Positions 1-7,075 of a stretch of 28,524 nucleotides of DNA are shown in pieces. The position numbers were made by a program, and so were the translations under genes. Positions within the stretch are counted from its first letter, which is position 1; each line of letters begins with the position of its first letter. Below the pieces are notes generated by a model that searched no databases, was not told where the DNA came from, and worked only from the letters and a program-made list of their open reading frames with translations. Source of the stretch: an uncultured Ruminococcus sp. (lineage in GTDB: Bacteria; Bacillota; Clostridia; Oscillospirales; CAG-272). The stretch lies in the NCBI GenBank assembly GCA_902797495.1, contig CADBTH010000008.1, positions 1 to 28,524 of the forward strand, in the 5' to 3' direction.

Positions 1-6
1 CTCTGG

Positions 7-35
7 TCAGTCTGCAGACTTTGTCTGCAGACTGA
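7..35. repeat. 12-bp inverted repeat directly before a terminator
   Basis: Bases 7-18 are the exact reverse complement of 24-35, with a 5-base loop (CTTTG). The repeat abuts the terminator hairpin that starts at 36, giving two hairpins in tandem. It has no run of T after it, so it is probably not a terminator itself. It could be a processing or stabilising stem at the 3' end of the transcript entering from the left. Confidence 0.6.
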
Positions 36-63
36 AACGGCGCCCTTCGGGGCGCCGTTTTTT
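36..63 (+). terminator. Intrinsic terminator of a gene left of the window
   Basis: A perfect 10-bp GC-rich stem (36-45 with 50-59) closes on a TTCG tetraloop and is followed by six T (58-63). The T run is on the plus strand, so it ends a rightward transcript whose gene lies outside the window. It stands 8 bases before the end of sigF, which runs the other way, and so separates convergent transcription. Confidence 0.88.
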
Positions 64-70
64 ACGTTTT

Positions 71-802
71 TCAGCCTTCAAGCTGTTCTCGAAGGTATTT
101 GAAAATTTTCTTTTCCTCGCGCGATATCTTGACCTGTGTTAGCCCGAGCCTTTCCGCCGTTTGCTGCTGAGACAACGATTTGAAGTATCTGAGTACGATG
201 ATCTTTCTCCACGTCGCGTCAAGCGTTCCCAGAGCCTCGTAGAGCGCCATTTTTTCGATCTCTTCTTCAAACGGATTGTCAGAGACTGCTACCGTGTTTT
301 CAACGGTCAATTCATCCCCCTCGCCGATAACGGCGGAAAGGGAAGAGACGGGGGATATCGCCTCGAGCCCTTCGACGATCTCTTCGTTGGAGAGCCCTGT
401 CATATCGGCTATGTCCGACATTTTCGCTTCGTACCCGTTCTGAAGGGCGAAAGCTTCCTTTGCCCTCATCACGCGATAGCCGTTCTGCTTTCTGAGCCTT
501 CCGACCTTGATCATCCCGTCGTCTCTGAGGAATTTCTTGATCTCTCCCATTATCATGGGTACTGCGTACGTTGAAAAAGCCGTTCCTCTCGACACGTCGA
601 AGCTTCTTATAGCCTTGAGCATTCCGATCATACCTATCTGTATCAGGTCTTCGAGATCCGACCCTCTTCCGACAAATCTTCTCGCTATTGCGGTGACGAG
701 CGTATAGTTGTCTTTTATCAGCTCTTCTATTGCGCCGTCGTCGCCTTCCGCGACCCTTTTAAGGTTTGTCTCGTTGTTTTTATATGATTCGCTCTGAGCC
801 AT
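71..802 (-). CDS. sigF: Forespore-specific RNA polymerase sigma factor sigma-F
   Basis: This 243-residue sigma-70 family protein directs forespore transcription after asymmetric division. Region 2 is clear (DLIQIGMIGMLKAI, then FSTYAVPMIMGEI), followed by the FLRDDGxxKVGR stretch that resembles sigma-F more than sigma-G. A region 4 helix-turn-helix (LSQQQTAERLGLTQVKIS) closes the protein. The last helix reads REEKK where Bacillus sigma-F has RLEKK. Assignment as sigma-F rather than sigma-G also rests on context: it is the third gene after spoIIAA and spoIIAB. Its ATG overlaps the spoIIAB stop by one base (TAATG), implying translational coupling. By family knowledge it is held inactive by SpoIIAB until SpoIIAA is dephosphorylated by SpoIIE, which is not in this window. 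Confidence 0.95.
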   Translation of the reverse strand: MAQSESYKNNETNLKRVAEGDDGAIEELIKDNYTLVTAIARRFVGRGSDLEDLIQIGMIGMLKAIRSFDVSRGTAFSTYAVPMIMGEIKKFLRDDGMIKVGRLRKQNGYRVMRAKEAFALQNGYEAKMSDIADMTGLSNEEIVEGLEAISPVSSLSAVIGEGDELTVENTVAVSDNPFEEEIEKMALYEALGTLDATWRKIIVLRYFKSLSQQQTAERLGLTQVKISREEKKIFKYLREQLEG

Positions 803-1251
803 TATGTATCGCGTCTTCCGATAGCCTTAACGAGCCTCACCCTCGTTCCTTTTCCGGGCTTTGAATATACGGACATTTTGTCCGTAAACGCTTTCATGAC
901 GGTAAATCCCATACCCGATCTCTCCCCGTCCGTGTTCGTCGTGAACTGAGGGGTTTGCGCTTTTACCACGTCCTCGATCCCGCATCCTCTGTCAGTCACG
1001 TCGATGATCAGCGTCATGTCTTCAGTCAGCCTCACTCGCAGTTTGATCACTCCGTCTCCTCCGCGATATCCGTGGACTATAGAATTTGTCACGGCTTCGG
1101 AAACGGCGCATTTTACGTCTGAGATCTCTTCGACAGTCGGATTTGCCTGCATCAGAAATACGGACATGAAGGATCTTGAGAGAGATTCGTTCTGAGAGAG
1201 CGCGGGGAAAGTGAGCAGAGCTGAATTTACGATTCTTTTCTTGCTTTTCAT
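802..1251 (-). CDS. spoIIAB: Anti-sigma-F factor and serine kinase SpoIIAB
   Basis: This 149-residue GHKL-fold protein binds sigma-F and phosphorylates SpoIIAA using ATP. The ATP-binding boxes are visible: an N box (EAVTNSIVHGY, residues 52-62), a G1 box (DRGCGI, 87-92) and a G2 box (GERSGMGF, 109-116). Its length is normal for the family. It overlaps spoIIAA by 4 bases (ATGA) and sigF by 1 base, so the three genes form one coupled operon, the usual spoIIA order. I see no missing catalytic residue. Confidence 0.95.
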   Translation of the reverse strand: MKSKKRIVNSALLTFPALSQNESLSRSFMSVFLMQANPTVEEISDVKCAVSEAVTNSIVHGYRGGDGVIKLRVRLTEDMTLIIDVTDRGCGIEDVVKAQTPQFTTNTDGERSGMGFTVMKAFTDKMSVYSKPGKGTRVRLVKAIGRRDT

Positions 1252-1583
1252 TTTTGCTTCCTTCTTACTATATTTATCATTTTTTCACATCCTGAAAGTT
1301 TCAGTATTTTGCATACTGACTCCGACGGCTCGAACAGAGAAAAGTCTATCCCCATTTCCGTCGCCGCCTGATATCTTCCGAGTATCAGACCCAGTCCCGA
1401 CGAATCCATAAAATCGATATCCGACAGATCGAGGCGTATCTCCTCCGGGCTTGAAATAAAGAGCTCCGAGTCAATTCTGTTTCTGATCGCCTTTGCGCTG
1501 TGATGATCTATGTCGCCCTTCAGTTTTACGTTCATTATCCCGTCTGCCGTCCGGAATTCGATCATTTCGGCAATGCACTTCAT
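1248..1583 (-). CDS. spoIIAA: Anti-anti-sigma factor SpoIIAA (STAS domain)
   Basis: This 111-residue STAS-domain protein releases sigma-F by binding SpoIIAB when unphosphorylated. The phosphorylation motif DSSGLGLILGRY starts at D60, and S61 aligns with Ser58 of Bacillus SpoIIAA. The ATG at 1583 has an AAGGAAG ribosome site about 10 bases upstream. It is the first gene of the operon, so its promoter must lie between here and the divergent pfp promoter. That stretch contains a GAAT element (plus-strand ATTC near 1615) that could be a sigma-H -10 box, but I could not find a convincing -35 partner. Confidence 0.94.
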   Translation of the reverse strand: MKCIAEMIEFRTADGIMNVKLKGDIDHHSAKAIRNRIDSELFISSPEEIRLDLSDIDFMDSSGLGLILGRYQAATEMGIDFSLFEPSESVCKILKLSGCEKMINIVRRKQK

Positions 1584-1684
1584 TTTACCACTTCCTTAAC
1601 AGTTGTTTAAGTTGATTCTATAGCATTAAAAACGAAAAAAACGTCGTATACGGAGAAGTTTTTATTATTTTTTTTAGCGACTTA

Positions 1685-1713
1685 TTGACATTATCAAATA
1701 TGTATGTTAGACT
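1685..1713 (+). promoter_or_regulatory. Sigma-A-type promoter for pfp
   Basis: A perfect -35 box TTGACA (1685-1690) is separated by 17 bases from TAGACT (1708-1713), with an extended -10 TG at 1705-1706. The following stretch to the start codon is very AT-rich (alternating TA), and an AGGAG ribosome site sits at 1742-1746. This should be a strong vegetative promoter. Confidence 0.8.
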
Positions 1714-1751
1714 TATATATATTATAATATTATATAATATTAGGAGACCAA

Positions 1752-2993
1752 ATGTACAAACTCACCGGCAACGCCGTTATCGGACAGTCCGGCGGACCTA
1801 CGTGCGCTATCAACGCGAGTCTTGCCGGAGTTATCAAGTCATTATCCGAATGTGATGAGATAGGTAAAATATACGGAATGAGAAACGGTATCGAGGGCTT
1901 TCTCAAAGAGCAGCTCATCGATCTTTCAGCCGTTTTTTCAGGAGATGACGCAGAAGAGAAGCTGAAGCTTTTGTCTCACACTCCCGCGTCCGCTCTCGGT
2001 TCTTGCCGCAAAAAGCTTCCGAAGCCTGCCGACGACCCTTCGTTCTATGAAAATCTGATCGCTCTCTTTAAGAAATACGACGTCAGATATTTCTTTTACA
2101 TCGGCGGCAACGACTCTATGGACACAGTTGCAAAATTATCGGAATATACTGAATTAAACGATTACGATATAAGAGTCATCGGCGTTCCCAAAACGATCGA
2201 CAACGACCTTTGCGGTACCGATCACACTCCCGGTTTCGGCTCGTCCGCAAAATACATCGCGACGACCGTTCAGGAGATCATCAGAGACTGCGCGGTATAT
2301 ACGGTGCCCGCAGTAACGATCGTTGAGATCATGGGGCGCGACGCGGGCTGGCTGACGGTTTCCTCGGGACTCGGCAGACTTGTGAGCGGATTCGCTCCCG
2401 ACTATATATATCTTCCCGAAAGAGCTTTTTCGCTCGATAGCTTCCTCGAGGACGTTAAGAGCGCGCTTGAGCGTCACCCCAACGTCGTGATAGCCGTTTC
2501 CGAAGGACTCAGGGACAAGAACGGCGTATACGTCGGAGAAGGAACGCAGAGCGGAGTTGCCGATGTTTTCGGTCACAAATATCTCTCCGGTACCGGAAAG
2601 GCCCTTGAACTCTTCGTAAAAGAAAAGATAGGATGCAAGGTGCGTTCTGTCGAGCTCAACATCTCTCAGAGGTGCGCGTCTCACGTGGCGTCCGCAACAG
2701 ACATTACGGAATCCTTCAACGTCGGAGCCGCTGCGGCGTCCTGTGCGGTCGAAGGAGCGAACGCCTGCATGATGTCTATCGAAAGGGACGATTCCGCAGA
2801 ATACGCGGTGAAATTCGTGCCGAAGGACATTTCGGGAATAGCAAACGCAGTTCGCACAGTTCCCGATGAATTTATAAACGAAGCTGGCAACAACGTAACG
2901 GACGCAGCTCTTGAGTATATTCTTCCTTTGATCAAAGGAGAAGTCGACTTGAAGTGGAAATGCGGTCTGCCCGAAATATTTGTATTTAATTAA
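1752..2993 (+). CDS. pfp: Pyrophosphate-dependent 6-phosphofructokinase
   Basis: This 413-residue cytoplasmic glycolytic enzyme phosphorylates fructose 6-phosphate. The phosphoryl donor can be read from two positions. The GGNDS motif (118-122) carries Asp where ATP enzymes have Gly (GGDGS). The catalytic loop reads PKTIDND (146-152), with the Lys typical of PPi enzymes instead of the Gly of ATP enzymes. MGRDAGW (194-200) is the sugar-phosphate-binding signature. PPi use makes the reaction reversible and saves ATP, which is common in anaerobic Clostridia. It has its own strong promoter and is followed 26 bases later by a small YdbC-like gene, probably on the same transcript. Donor specificity is inferred from these residues only. 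Confidence 0.92.
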   Translation: MYKLTGNAVIGQSGGPTCAINASLAGVIKSLSECDEIGKIYGMRNGIEGFLKEQLIDLSAVFSGDDAEEKLKLLSHTPASALGSCRKKLPKPADDPSFYENLIALFKKYDVRYFFYIGGNDSMDTVAKLSEYTELNDYDIRVIGVPKTIDNDLCGTDHTPGFGSSAKYIATTVQEIIRDCAVYTVPAVTIVEIMGRDAGWLTVSSGLGRLVSGFAPDYIYLPERAFSLDSFLEDVKSALERHPNVVIAVSEGLRDKNGVYVGEGTQSGVADVFGHKYLSGTGKALELFVKEKIGCKVRSVELNISQRCASHVASATDITESFNVGAAAASCAVEGANACMMSIERDDSAEYAVKFVPKDISGIANAVRTVPDEFINEAGNNVTDAALEYILPLIKGEVDLKWKCGLPEIFVFN

Positions 2994-3019
2994 TTTAATT
3001 ATATGGAAGGAGAATGAAC

Positions 3020-3247
3020 ATGCCGGAATTCAAGTATGAAATCGTTAAAACTCTCGGTGTCGTATCTCAGCCCAACAATGGATGGATCAAGGAACTCAAT
3101 CTGATCAGCTGGAACAACAGAGAGCCCGTTTATGACCTCAGAACGTGGGACGAGGCTCATGAGAGAATGGGTAAGGGTATCACTCTTACGGAAGAAGATC
3201 TTAAGAACCTCAAGGATCTTCTCGACGGTCTTGATGAAATCAAATAA
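3020..3247 (+). CDS. YdbC/PC4-like small nucleic-acid-binding protein
   Basis: This 75-residue protein has the pattern of the Firmicutes YdbC family: FKYEIVKTLGV, then GWIKELNLISWN, YDLRTWD and ERMGKGITLTEEDL. The family has the PC4-like fold and is thought to bind single-stranded DNA or RNA; the cellular role is unsettled. I chose the ATG at 3020, not the in-frame ATG at 3014, because GGAAGGAG at 3005-3012 is only 1 base from 3014 but 7 bases from 3020. The stop codon lies inside the terminator stem. It probably shares the pfp transcript. Confidence 0.85.
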   Translation: MPEFKYEIVKTLGVVSQPNNGWIKELNLISWNNREPVYDLRTWDEAHERMGKGITLTEEDLKNLKDLLDGLDEIK

Positions 3248-3286
3248 ATGATTTGCGGGGATATGATCCCCGCAAATCATTTATTT
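3242..3286. terminator. 21-bp perfect hairpin, two-way terminator overlapping two stop codons
   Basis: Bases 3242-3262 are the exact reverse complement of 3266-3286, with a 3-base loop. The stem contains the TAA of the YdbC-like gene (3245-3247) and the TAA of the opposite gene (3281-3283). The ends are AT-rich (AAATAAAT/ATTTATTT) around a GCGGGGAT core, so it can work from either side. Confidence 0.85.
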
Positions 3287-3466
3287 GGTATAGTCCGCGA
3301 TATTCTGCATTACCGTTCCCATCGTATCGAGCGCCTTTGCGGTTTTCTTTCGTATCATTTTGCTCGTTTTAGGTTTCATCGACCAAACTGTGACTGCGGA
3401 TACCGCCGAACCTACTACTACCCCTGCGAGGACTCCTTTAGCCGTTCTTTTCGTTGCTTTCGTCAT
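3281..3466 (-). CDS. Small single-span membrane protein, unknown function
   Basis: This 61-residue protein has a lysine-rich N-terminus (MTKATKRTAKG), one hydrophobic Ala/Val segment (about residues 12-29) and a basic, amphipathic tail. It resembles short YtxH-like proteins in general character, but I cannot assign a family. I chose the ATG at 3466 because AGAGGTGAT stands at the correct distance before it; an upstream in-frame start at 3529 would lie inside the neighbouring terminator stem. It stands alone between two hairpins. Function is not known. Confidence 0.65.
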   Translation of the reverse strand: MTKATKRTAKGVLAGVVVGSAVSAVTVWSMKPKTSKMIRKKTAKALDTMGTVMQNIADYTK

Positions 3467-3527
3467 ATTATCACCTCTAATTCTGATTGATACGTTTTTA
3501 TTCTTCTCAATTCGCTCAATAATATAC

Positions 3528-3559
3528 AAAAAGCGTTCTTCATTTTGAAGAACGCTTTT
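3528..3559 (-). terminator. Terminator of the prfB-trmH transcript
   Basis: A 14-bp perfect stem (3529-3542 with 3546-3559) has a TTT loop. Read on the minus strand it ends in five T then GTATATT, directly after the stop of the methyltransferase gene at 3563. The A/T arms are symmetric, so weak activity on the plus strand is possible. Confidence 0.85.
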
Positions 3560-3562
3560 GCT

Positions 3563-4336
3563 TTATTCAATGTTTTGCCGCAGTACTTCGTAGGCGAGTA
3601 TCGACGCGGCGCTTGCCGCCGACAGGGAAGCGCGGAACTCTCTTCCGTATTCGAGTCGGACTACCGCGCCGCACTTATCGAGCACGGCTCTTGAGATACC
3701 TCTTTTTTCGCCTCCTACGACGAGAAACAGAGGCCGTTTAAGATCGGCGTCGTATGCGCTGACGGAATCCCTTATACCCGCGGCGACTGTTTTGTAATTT
3801 CTGCTTTTGAAAAAGTCGACAGCCTCAGACGGATCGGATCCGTACAGAGGTATCAACTCGGACGCTCCCGCAGACGAGCGGCAAACGACTCCCGCGGCGC
3901 TCATCCAGTTTCTCGGCGTGAGTATCACGCCGTCGGCGCCCGCCGCGTATATGCTCCTCAGGGCGTATCCGAAGTTATAAGGGTCTTCGATGCCTTCTAT
4001 CATGACGTAAAAACCGCCGTCGGCGATCTTCGCTTCAGATAAAGGACCGATCGTTCTGCCTGTACAGAGGGCGACAACTCCGCCGTGACTGCTGCCGACT
4101 GTGATCTCGTCTATCTCGGAAGGATCTTTGTATTCAATTTCAAAGGACAGTTCCTCTGAAACTGCCCTGAGATATGAGATGTCGTTTTTTCTTGACCGGG
4201 CTTTGTCACGGTCAATGAGGACCTTCGTTATCCTTCTGTCGGAAACGCCGGATCTTGCGGAAGAAATGACGGCTCTGACAGAGGTCATCCCCTCAAATAC
4301 GGTAGACTCGGCAAACCTTGTAATCTCTTCTTTCAT
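3563..4336 (-). CDS. TrmH/SpoU-family RNA 2'-O-methyltransferase
   Basis: This 257-residue SPOUT-class RNA methyltransferase has an N-terminal substrate-binding part to about residue 100 and a C-terminal knotted SAM-binding domain. Motif 1 is EGIEDPYNFGYALRS (114-128) with the expected Asn, Gly and Arg. Motif 2 is LVVGGEKRGIS (205-215). Motif 3 (RASLSAASAASILAYE, 235-250) has Ser239 where most family members have the Asn of SLNVS. It follows prfB by 2 bases and is co-transcribed. The target (tRNA or 23S rRNA, as for RlmB) cannot be read from sequence. The ATG at 4336 has no strong ribosome site, which suggests translation coupled to prfB. Confidence 0.85.
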   Translation of the reverse strand: MKEEITRFAESTVFEGMTSVRAVISSARSGVSDRRITKVLIDRDKARSRKNDISYLRAVSEELSFEIEYKDPSEIDEITVGSSHGGVVALCTGRTIGPLSEAKIADGGFYVMIEGIEDPYNFGYALRSIYAAGADGVILTPRNWMSAAGVVCRSSAGASELIPLYGSDPSEAVDFFKSRNYKTVAAGIRDSVSAYDADLKRPLFLVVGGEKRGISRAVLDKCGAVVRLEYGREFRASLSAASAASILAYEVLRQNIE

Positions 4337-4338
4337 GG

Positions 4339-5451
4339 TTATTGCTTAGCGGCGTTCATCTTAAGATATGCGTTGATGAATCCGTCGATATCGCCGTCCA
4401 TTACCGCCTGGATATTGCCGTCTTCGTATCCCGTTCTCGTGTCTTTGACGAGAGTGTAGGGCATGAAAACGTACGACCTGATCTGAGCTCCCCATTCGAT
4501 GTTAGTCTTTACGCCTTTGATGTCGTCGATCTTTTCGAGCTTTTCGCGCTCTTTGATCTCCATCAGCTTGGACTTGAGCATCTTCATCGCGTATTCTTTG
4601 TTCTGAAGCTGGCTTCTCTCGGTCTGACAACCTACGACGATACCCGTGGGGATGTGGAGGATCCTGATAGCGGAGTCAGTCTTATTGATGTGCTGACCGC
4701 CAGCGCCGCTCGATCTGTGAGCGGTGATCTCAAGGTCTTCGTCCTTTATCTCGATCGTGTTGTCGTCCTCAAATTCGGGCATTACTTCGACGGAAGCGAA
4801 CGAAGTGTGTCTTCTTCCGGACGCGTCGAAGGGAGAGACTCTGACGAGTCTGTGGACTCCGTTTTCGCTCTTGAGATATCCGTAAGCGTTTATACCCTCG
4901 ATCATGATCGTAGCGGATTTGATACCCGCTTCTTCGCCGTCGAGCCAGTCTACGAGCTTAACGTTATAACCGTGCTTTTCGCCCCATCTTGTGTACATAC
5001 GGTAGAGCATCAGAGCCCAGTCCTGAGCCTCCGTGCCGCCAGCGCCAGGATGGAAACTGAGGATCGCGTTGTTGCGGTCGTATTCTCCGGAGAGGAGAAC
5101 TTCTATCCTCTGGCGTTCCTCTTCCTTTTCGATCTCGCGTACTTCGGACGTTATTTCGTCAACTACGCTCTCATCGTTCTCTTCGATAGCCATCTCGGTG
5201 AGAGTGAGAGTATCTTCGACTCTCGCGACGAGCTTCTCGTAGTTTTCGATCTTCGATTTGAGTTGTTTTATGTTTCTGAGTACCTTAGCCGAGTTTTCCG
5301 CGTTGCTCCAGAAATCGGGATCGAGCGTTTGCTTTTCCATTTCTTCGGCGTCGCGCTTCAGCTCGTCTATTCTGAGCGCGCTTGCAAGTTCCCGAAGCTT
5401 CGCGTCAAAGCCGGAAAGTTTGTATTTGGCGTCTTCAAGTGCAATAATCAA
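4339..5451 (-). CDS. prfB: Peptide chain release factor 2 (RF2), no frameshift
   Basis: This 370-residue factor recognises UGA/UAA stop codons and triggers peptide release on the ribosome. The SPF tripeptide that distinguishes RF2 is at 206-208 (VRVSPFDASGRRHTSF), and the GGQ catalytic motif is at 251-253 (SSGAGGQHINK). The start is TTG at 5451, supported by GGAGG 7 bases upstream; no Met codon lies near the expected N-terminus. Many bacterial prfB genes have an in-frame UGA near codon 25 that needs a +1 frameshift. Here the frame runs straight through the corresponding place (SALRIDELK, about residues 24-32), so this autoregulation is absent. The gene lies between a four-cysteine small protein and a TrmH-type methyltransferase in one transcript. 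Confidence 0.96.
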   Translation of the reverse strand: MIIALEDAKYKLSGFDAKLRELASALRIDELKRDAEEMEKQTLDPDFWSNAENSAKVLRNIKQLKSKIENYEKLVARVEDTLTLTEMAIEENDESVVDEITSEVREIEKEEERQRIEVLLSGEYDRNNAILSFHPGAGGTEAQDWALMLYRMYTRWGEKHGYNVKLVDWLDGEEAGIKSATIMIEGINAYGYLKSENGVHRLVRVSPFDASGRRHTSFASVEVMPEFEDDNTIEIKDEDLEITAHRSSGAGGQHINKTDSAIRILHIPTGIVVGCQTERSQLQNKEYAMKMLKSKLMEIKEREKLEKIDDIKGVKTNIEWGAQIRSYVFMPYTLVKDTRTGYEDGNIQAVMDGDIDGFINAYLKMNAAKQ

Positions 5452-5502
5452 TTTACTTCCTCCGTATCAGGCTGCTATAGCCGATTGAATCAAACTGCCT
5501 TC

Positions 5503-5721
5503 TTATTTTACGTCGTCGATGTCAACGTAATCGAGCTTAGGGGCGGAAACGTTGTTTTTGGGCGGAACTCTCTTCAGAACGTCGTAGATGAACTTACGGC
5601 AAACGCCGTCTGCGCGTACTATCCCTTTACGTTCGCAAAGAACGGCGTCCGTGTCAACGAGAAGCTCTGCGTGTTCGCAAGTCCTGCACATTTTTTCAAT
5701 GTCGTATTTTTTGCTCTTCAT
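5503..5721 (-). CDS. Four-cysteine small protein, probable metal binder
   Basis: This 72-residue soluble protein has Cys12, Cys15 (MCRTCEHAE), Cys29 (VLCERKG) and Cys41 (GVCRKF), spaced as in a small zinc-ribbon-like knuckle. The tail is proline-rich, ending in an acidic YVDIDDVK. I recall similar unnamed proteins in gut Clostridia but know no function. The ATG at 5721 is preceded by GGAGG. It is the first gene of the transcript with prfB and the methyltransferase, so a link to translation is possible but inferred from position only. Confidence 0.75.
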   Translation of the reverse strand: MKSKKYDIEKMCRTCEHAELLVDTDAVLCERKGIVRADGVCRKFIYDVLKRVPPKNNVSAPKLDYVDIDDVK

Positions 5722-5749
5722 TTCCTGCCTCCGTTTGTTTATCTATATT

Positions 5750-5778
5750 ATTATATAATATTTCATTTAATAAATCAA
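5750..5778 (-). promoter_or_regulatory. Sigma-A-type promoter of the prfB operon
   Basis: On the minus strand TTGATT (5778-5773) and a perfect TATAAT (5755-5750) are separated by 17 bases. The -35 box overlaps the stop codon of the YlbJ-like gene. It would drive the four-cysteine gene, prfB and the methyltransferase down to the hairpin at 3528-3559. Confidence 0.75.
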
Positions 5779-6698
5779 GTCTTCATAATCAATTTGATCG
5801 CGGCGACTGAAAAAACGGAGCACACGGTACCCTGAGCGAACTTCAGTATAACATACTTATATATTCTGACCCCGGACTTGATCAGATACGCCGCGCTTTG
5901 AAATATAACGGAAAGGCCTGAAAACCCGCATGAAAAAGCGACGAGTGCGACTCTGTTCGTGTAATCGAGCCTAAAGGCGGAGATACATCCTCCGCTTATC
6001 TCAAGTAAAGATCTGATATACGATATCGCGACGTCCGACGCGCCGTATTTTTCCGCAAACGTCGACGCGAGCGAGGAGATAACGGAAAACGTTGCGATGA
6101 AGCCGACGAGACATACGCACGCGCGGGAACTGTCGATCACGGCGTTGCAGAAAACCTCCGAAAAGTTTACGTCGTTCGGGGTATCTGCACAGACGCTTCT
6201 TTCGGTACGTATCCTTCTTCTCATTATACACGCGATGATTACGGACGACGCGAGCTGCGACAGATACAGTATTATTCCCGCCTCAGCCGAACCGAGTATC
6301 GAGCCGCCCGCGAAAGATATTGCAAACCCGGGGGAAACGTTGTTCGATAGTGCGAACAGAGTCGTCTTCCTCATTTCAGAATAGTTCCTGCGCTTCGTCA
6401 CTTCGCCCGCCGCGTACGCTCCGCTCGGAAAGCCGCAAAGGTTTCCGGCGATAAACGCGGTGCATTCGTCTCGGTCAAGTCTCAGGAGCGACGCGAGCGG
6501 TCTTATCAGAGGATAGACGTACCTTGCCCCGTCAAAACTGATGATCAGCTTAGAAAGTACCATGAAGCCGAAAAGAGTCGGCAGGACTTTTTCCGCGGAA
6601 AACGACAGAGCGTTTTTAACGGACGATGAAACGGTTTCGGGATATAGCAAAAACAACAGTGCGAGAGCGGCTGTAAATATTATATAGATTCTTTTCAT
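5775..6698 (-). CDS. ylbJ: YlbJ-like sporulation integral membrane protein
   Basis: This 307-residue polytopic membrane protein has a nucleoside-recognition (Gate) type domain. GNLCGFPSGAYAAGE and LSNNVSPGF in the N-terminal half are typical of the YlbJ family. In Bacillus YlbJ (SpoVV) acts in the outer forespore membrane and is needed for dipicolinic acid transport into the forespore; that role is inferred here by family. I chose the ATG at 6698 (MKRIYIIFTAALALLFL), which begins with a basic residue and a membrane segment. An upstream in-frame TTG at 6755 would add 19 polar residues without membrane features. No strong ribosome site precedes 6698. The matching dipicolinate synthase genes are 7 kb away in this window. 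Confidence 0.82.
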   Translation of the reverse strand: MKRIYIIFTAALALLFLLYPETVSSSVKNALSFSAEKVLPTLFGFMVLSKLIISFDGARYVYPLIRPLASLLRLDRDECTAFIAGNLCGFPSGAYAAGEVTKRRNYSEMRKTTLFALSNNVSPGFAISFAGGSILGSAEAGIILYLSQLASSVIIACIMRRRIRTERSVCADTPNDVNFSEVFCNAVIDSSRACVCLVGFIATFSVISSLASTFAEKYGASDVAISYIRSLLEISGGCISAFRLDYTNRVALVAFSCGFSGLSVIFQSAAYLIKSGVRIYKYVILKFAQGTVCSVFSVAAIKLIMKT

Positions 6699-6796
6699 AT
6701 ATGTATTAACGGCGGCGGTCTGAGCTGTCGGCAGCGAACCGTATTCCGACGGCAAAAAACTCTATAATAAAATACGCCGAACGGGAGGAAATATTC

Positions 6797-7075
6797 GTGT
6801 CTTTGAAGAAAGGTAACGGAATCGGGTTTATAAAAAGGGCGAAGTATCTTGCCGAAACCGTTTTGAGCGACGACATGATCGAGATACGTTCAAACTCGTA
6901 CGCGCTGATATCGGGATGCAGGAAGCTGACGGAATACAGTAAGGAGAGGATCGCTCTGTCTTTCAGAAAAATGAACGTCGTGATCACGGGCGAAGACCTT
7001 GAGCCGGAGAGCCTCATAAACGGGCAGATGGCGCTGAAAGGCTTGATACGGGAGGTGATATATCTTGATAATTAA
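6797..7075 (+). CDS. yqfC: Sporulation protein YqfC
   Basis: This 92-residue protein matches the YqfC family: an IEIRSNSYALISGCRKLTEYS-type core and a C-terminal VVITGEDLEPESLINGQM segment. The family is expressed in the mother cell and its biochemical role is unknown. The start is GTG at 6797, with GGAGG at 6784-6788 eight bases before. A TATAAT at 6763-6768 could be a -10 box, but I see no good sigma-A -35; a sporulation sigma factor is plausible. It overlaps yqfD by 11 bases, so the two are translated together. Confidence 0.88.
   Translation: MSLKKGNGIGFIKRAKYLAETVLSDDMIEIRSNSYALISGCRKLTEYSKERIALSFRKMNVVITGEDLEPESLINGQMALKGLIREVIYLDN

Noticed and set aside
5250..5451. Programmed frameshift in prfB
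   Set aside because: The codons around position 25 read GCG CTC AGA ATA with no UGA; a single frame covers the complete protein.
4342..5835. 497-codon open frame on the plus strand
   Set aside because: It lies opposite prfB and the four-cysteine gene, has no ribosome site or domain, and arises from the codon pattern of RF2, which is unmistakable on the other strand.
6699..6755. Longer YlbJ-like start at a TTG (6755)
   Set aside because: No ribosome site, and the added residues are polar and precede a normal membrane-protein N-terminus.
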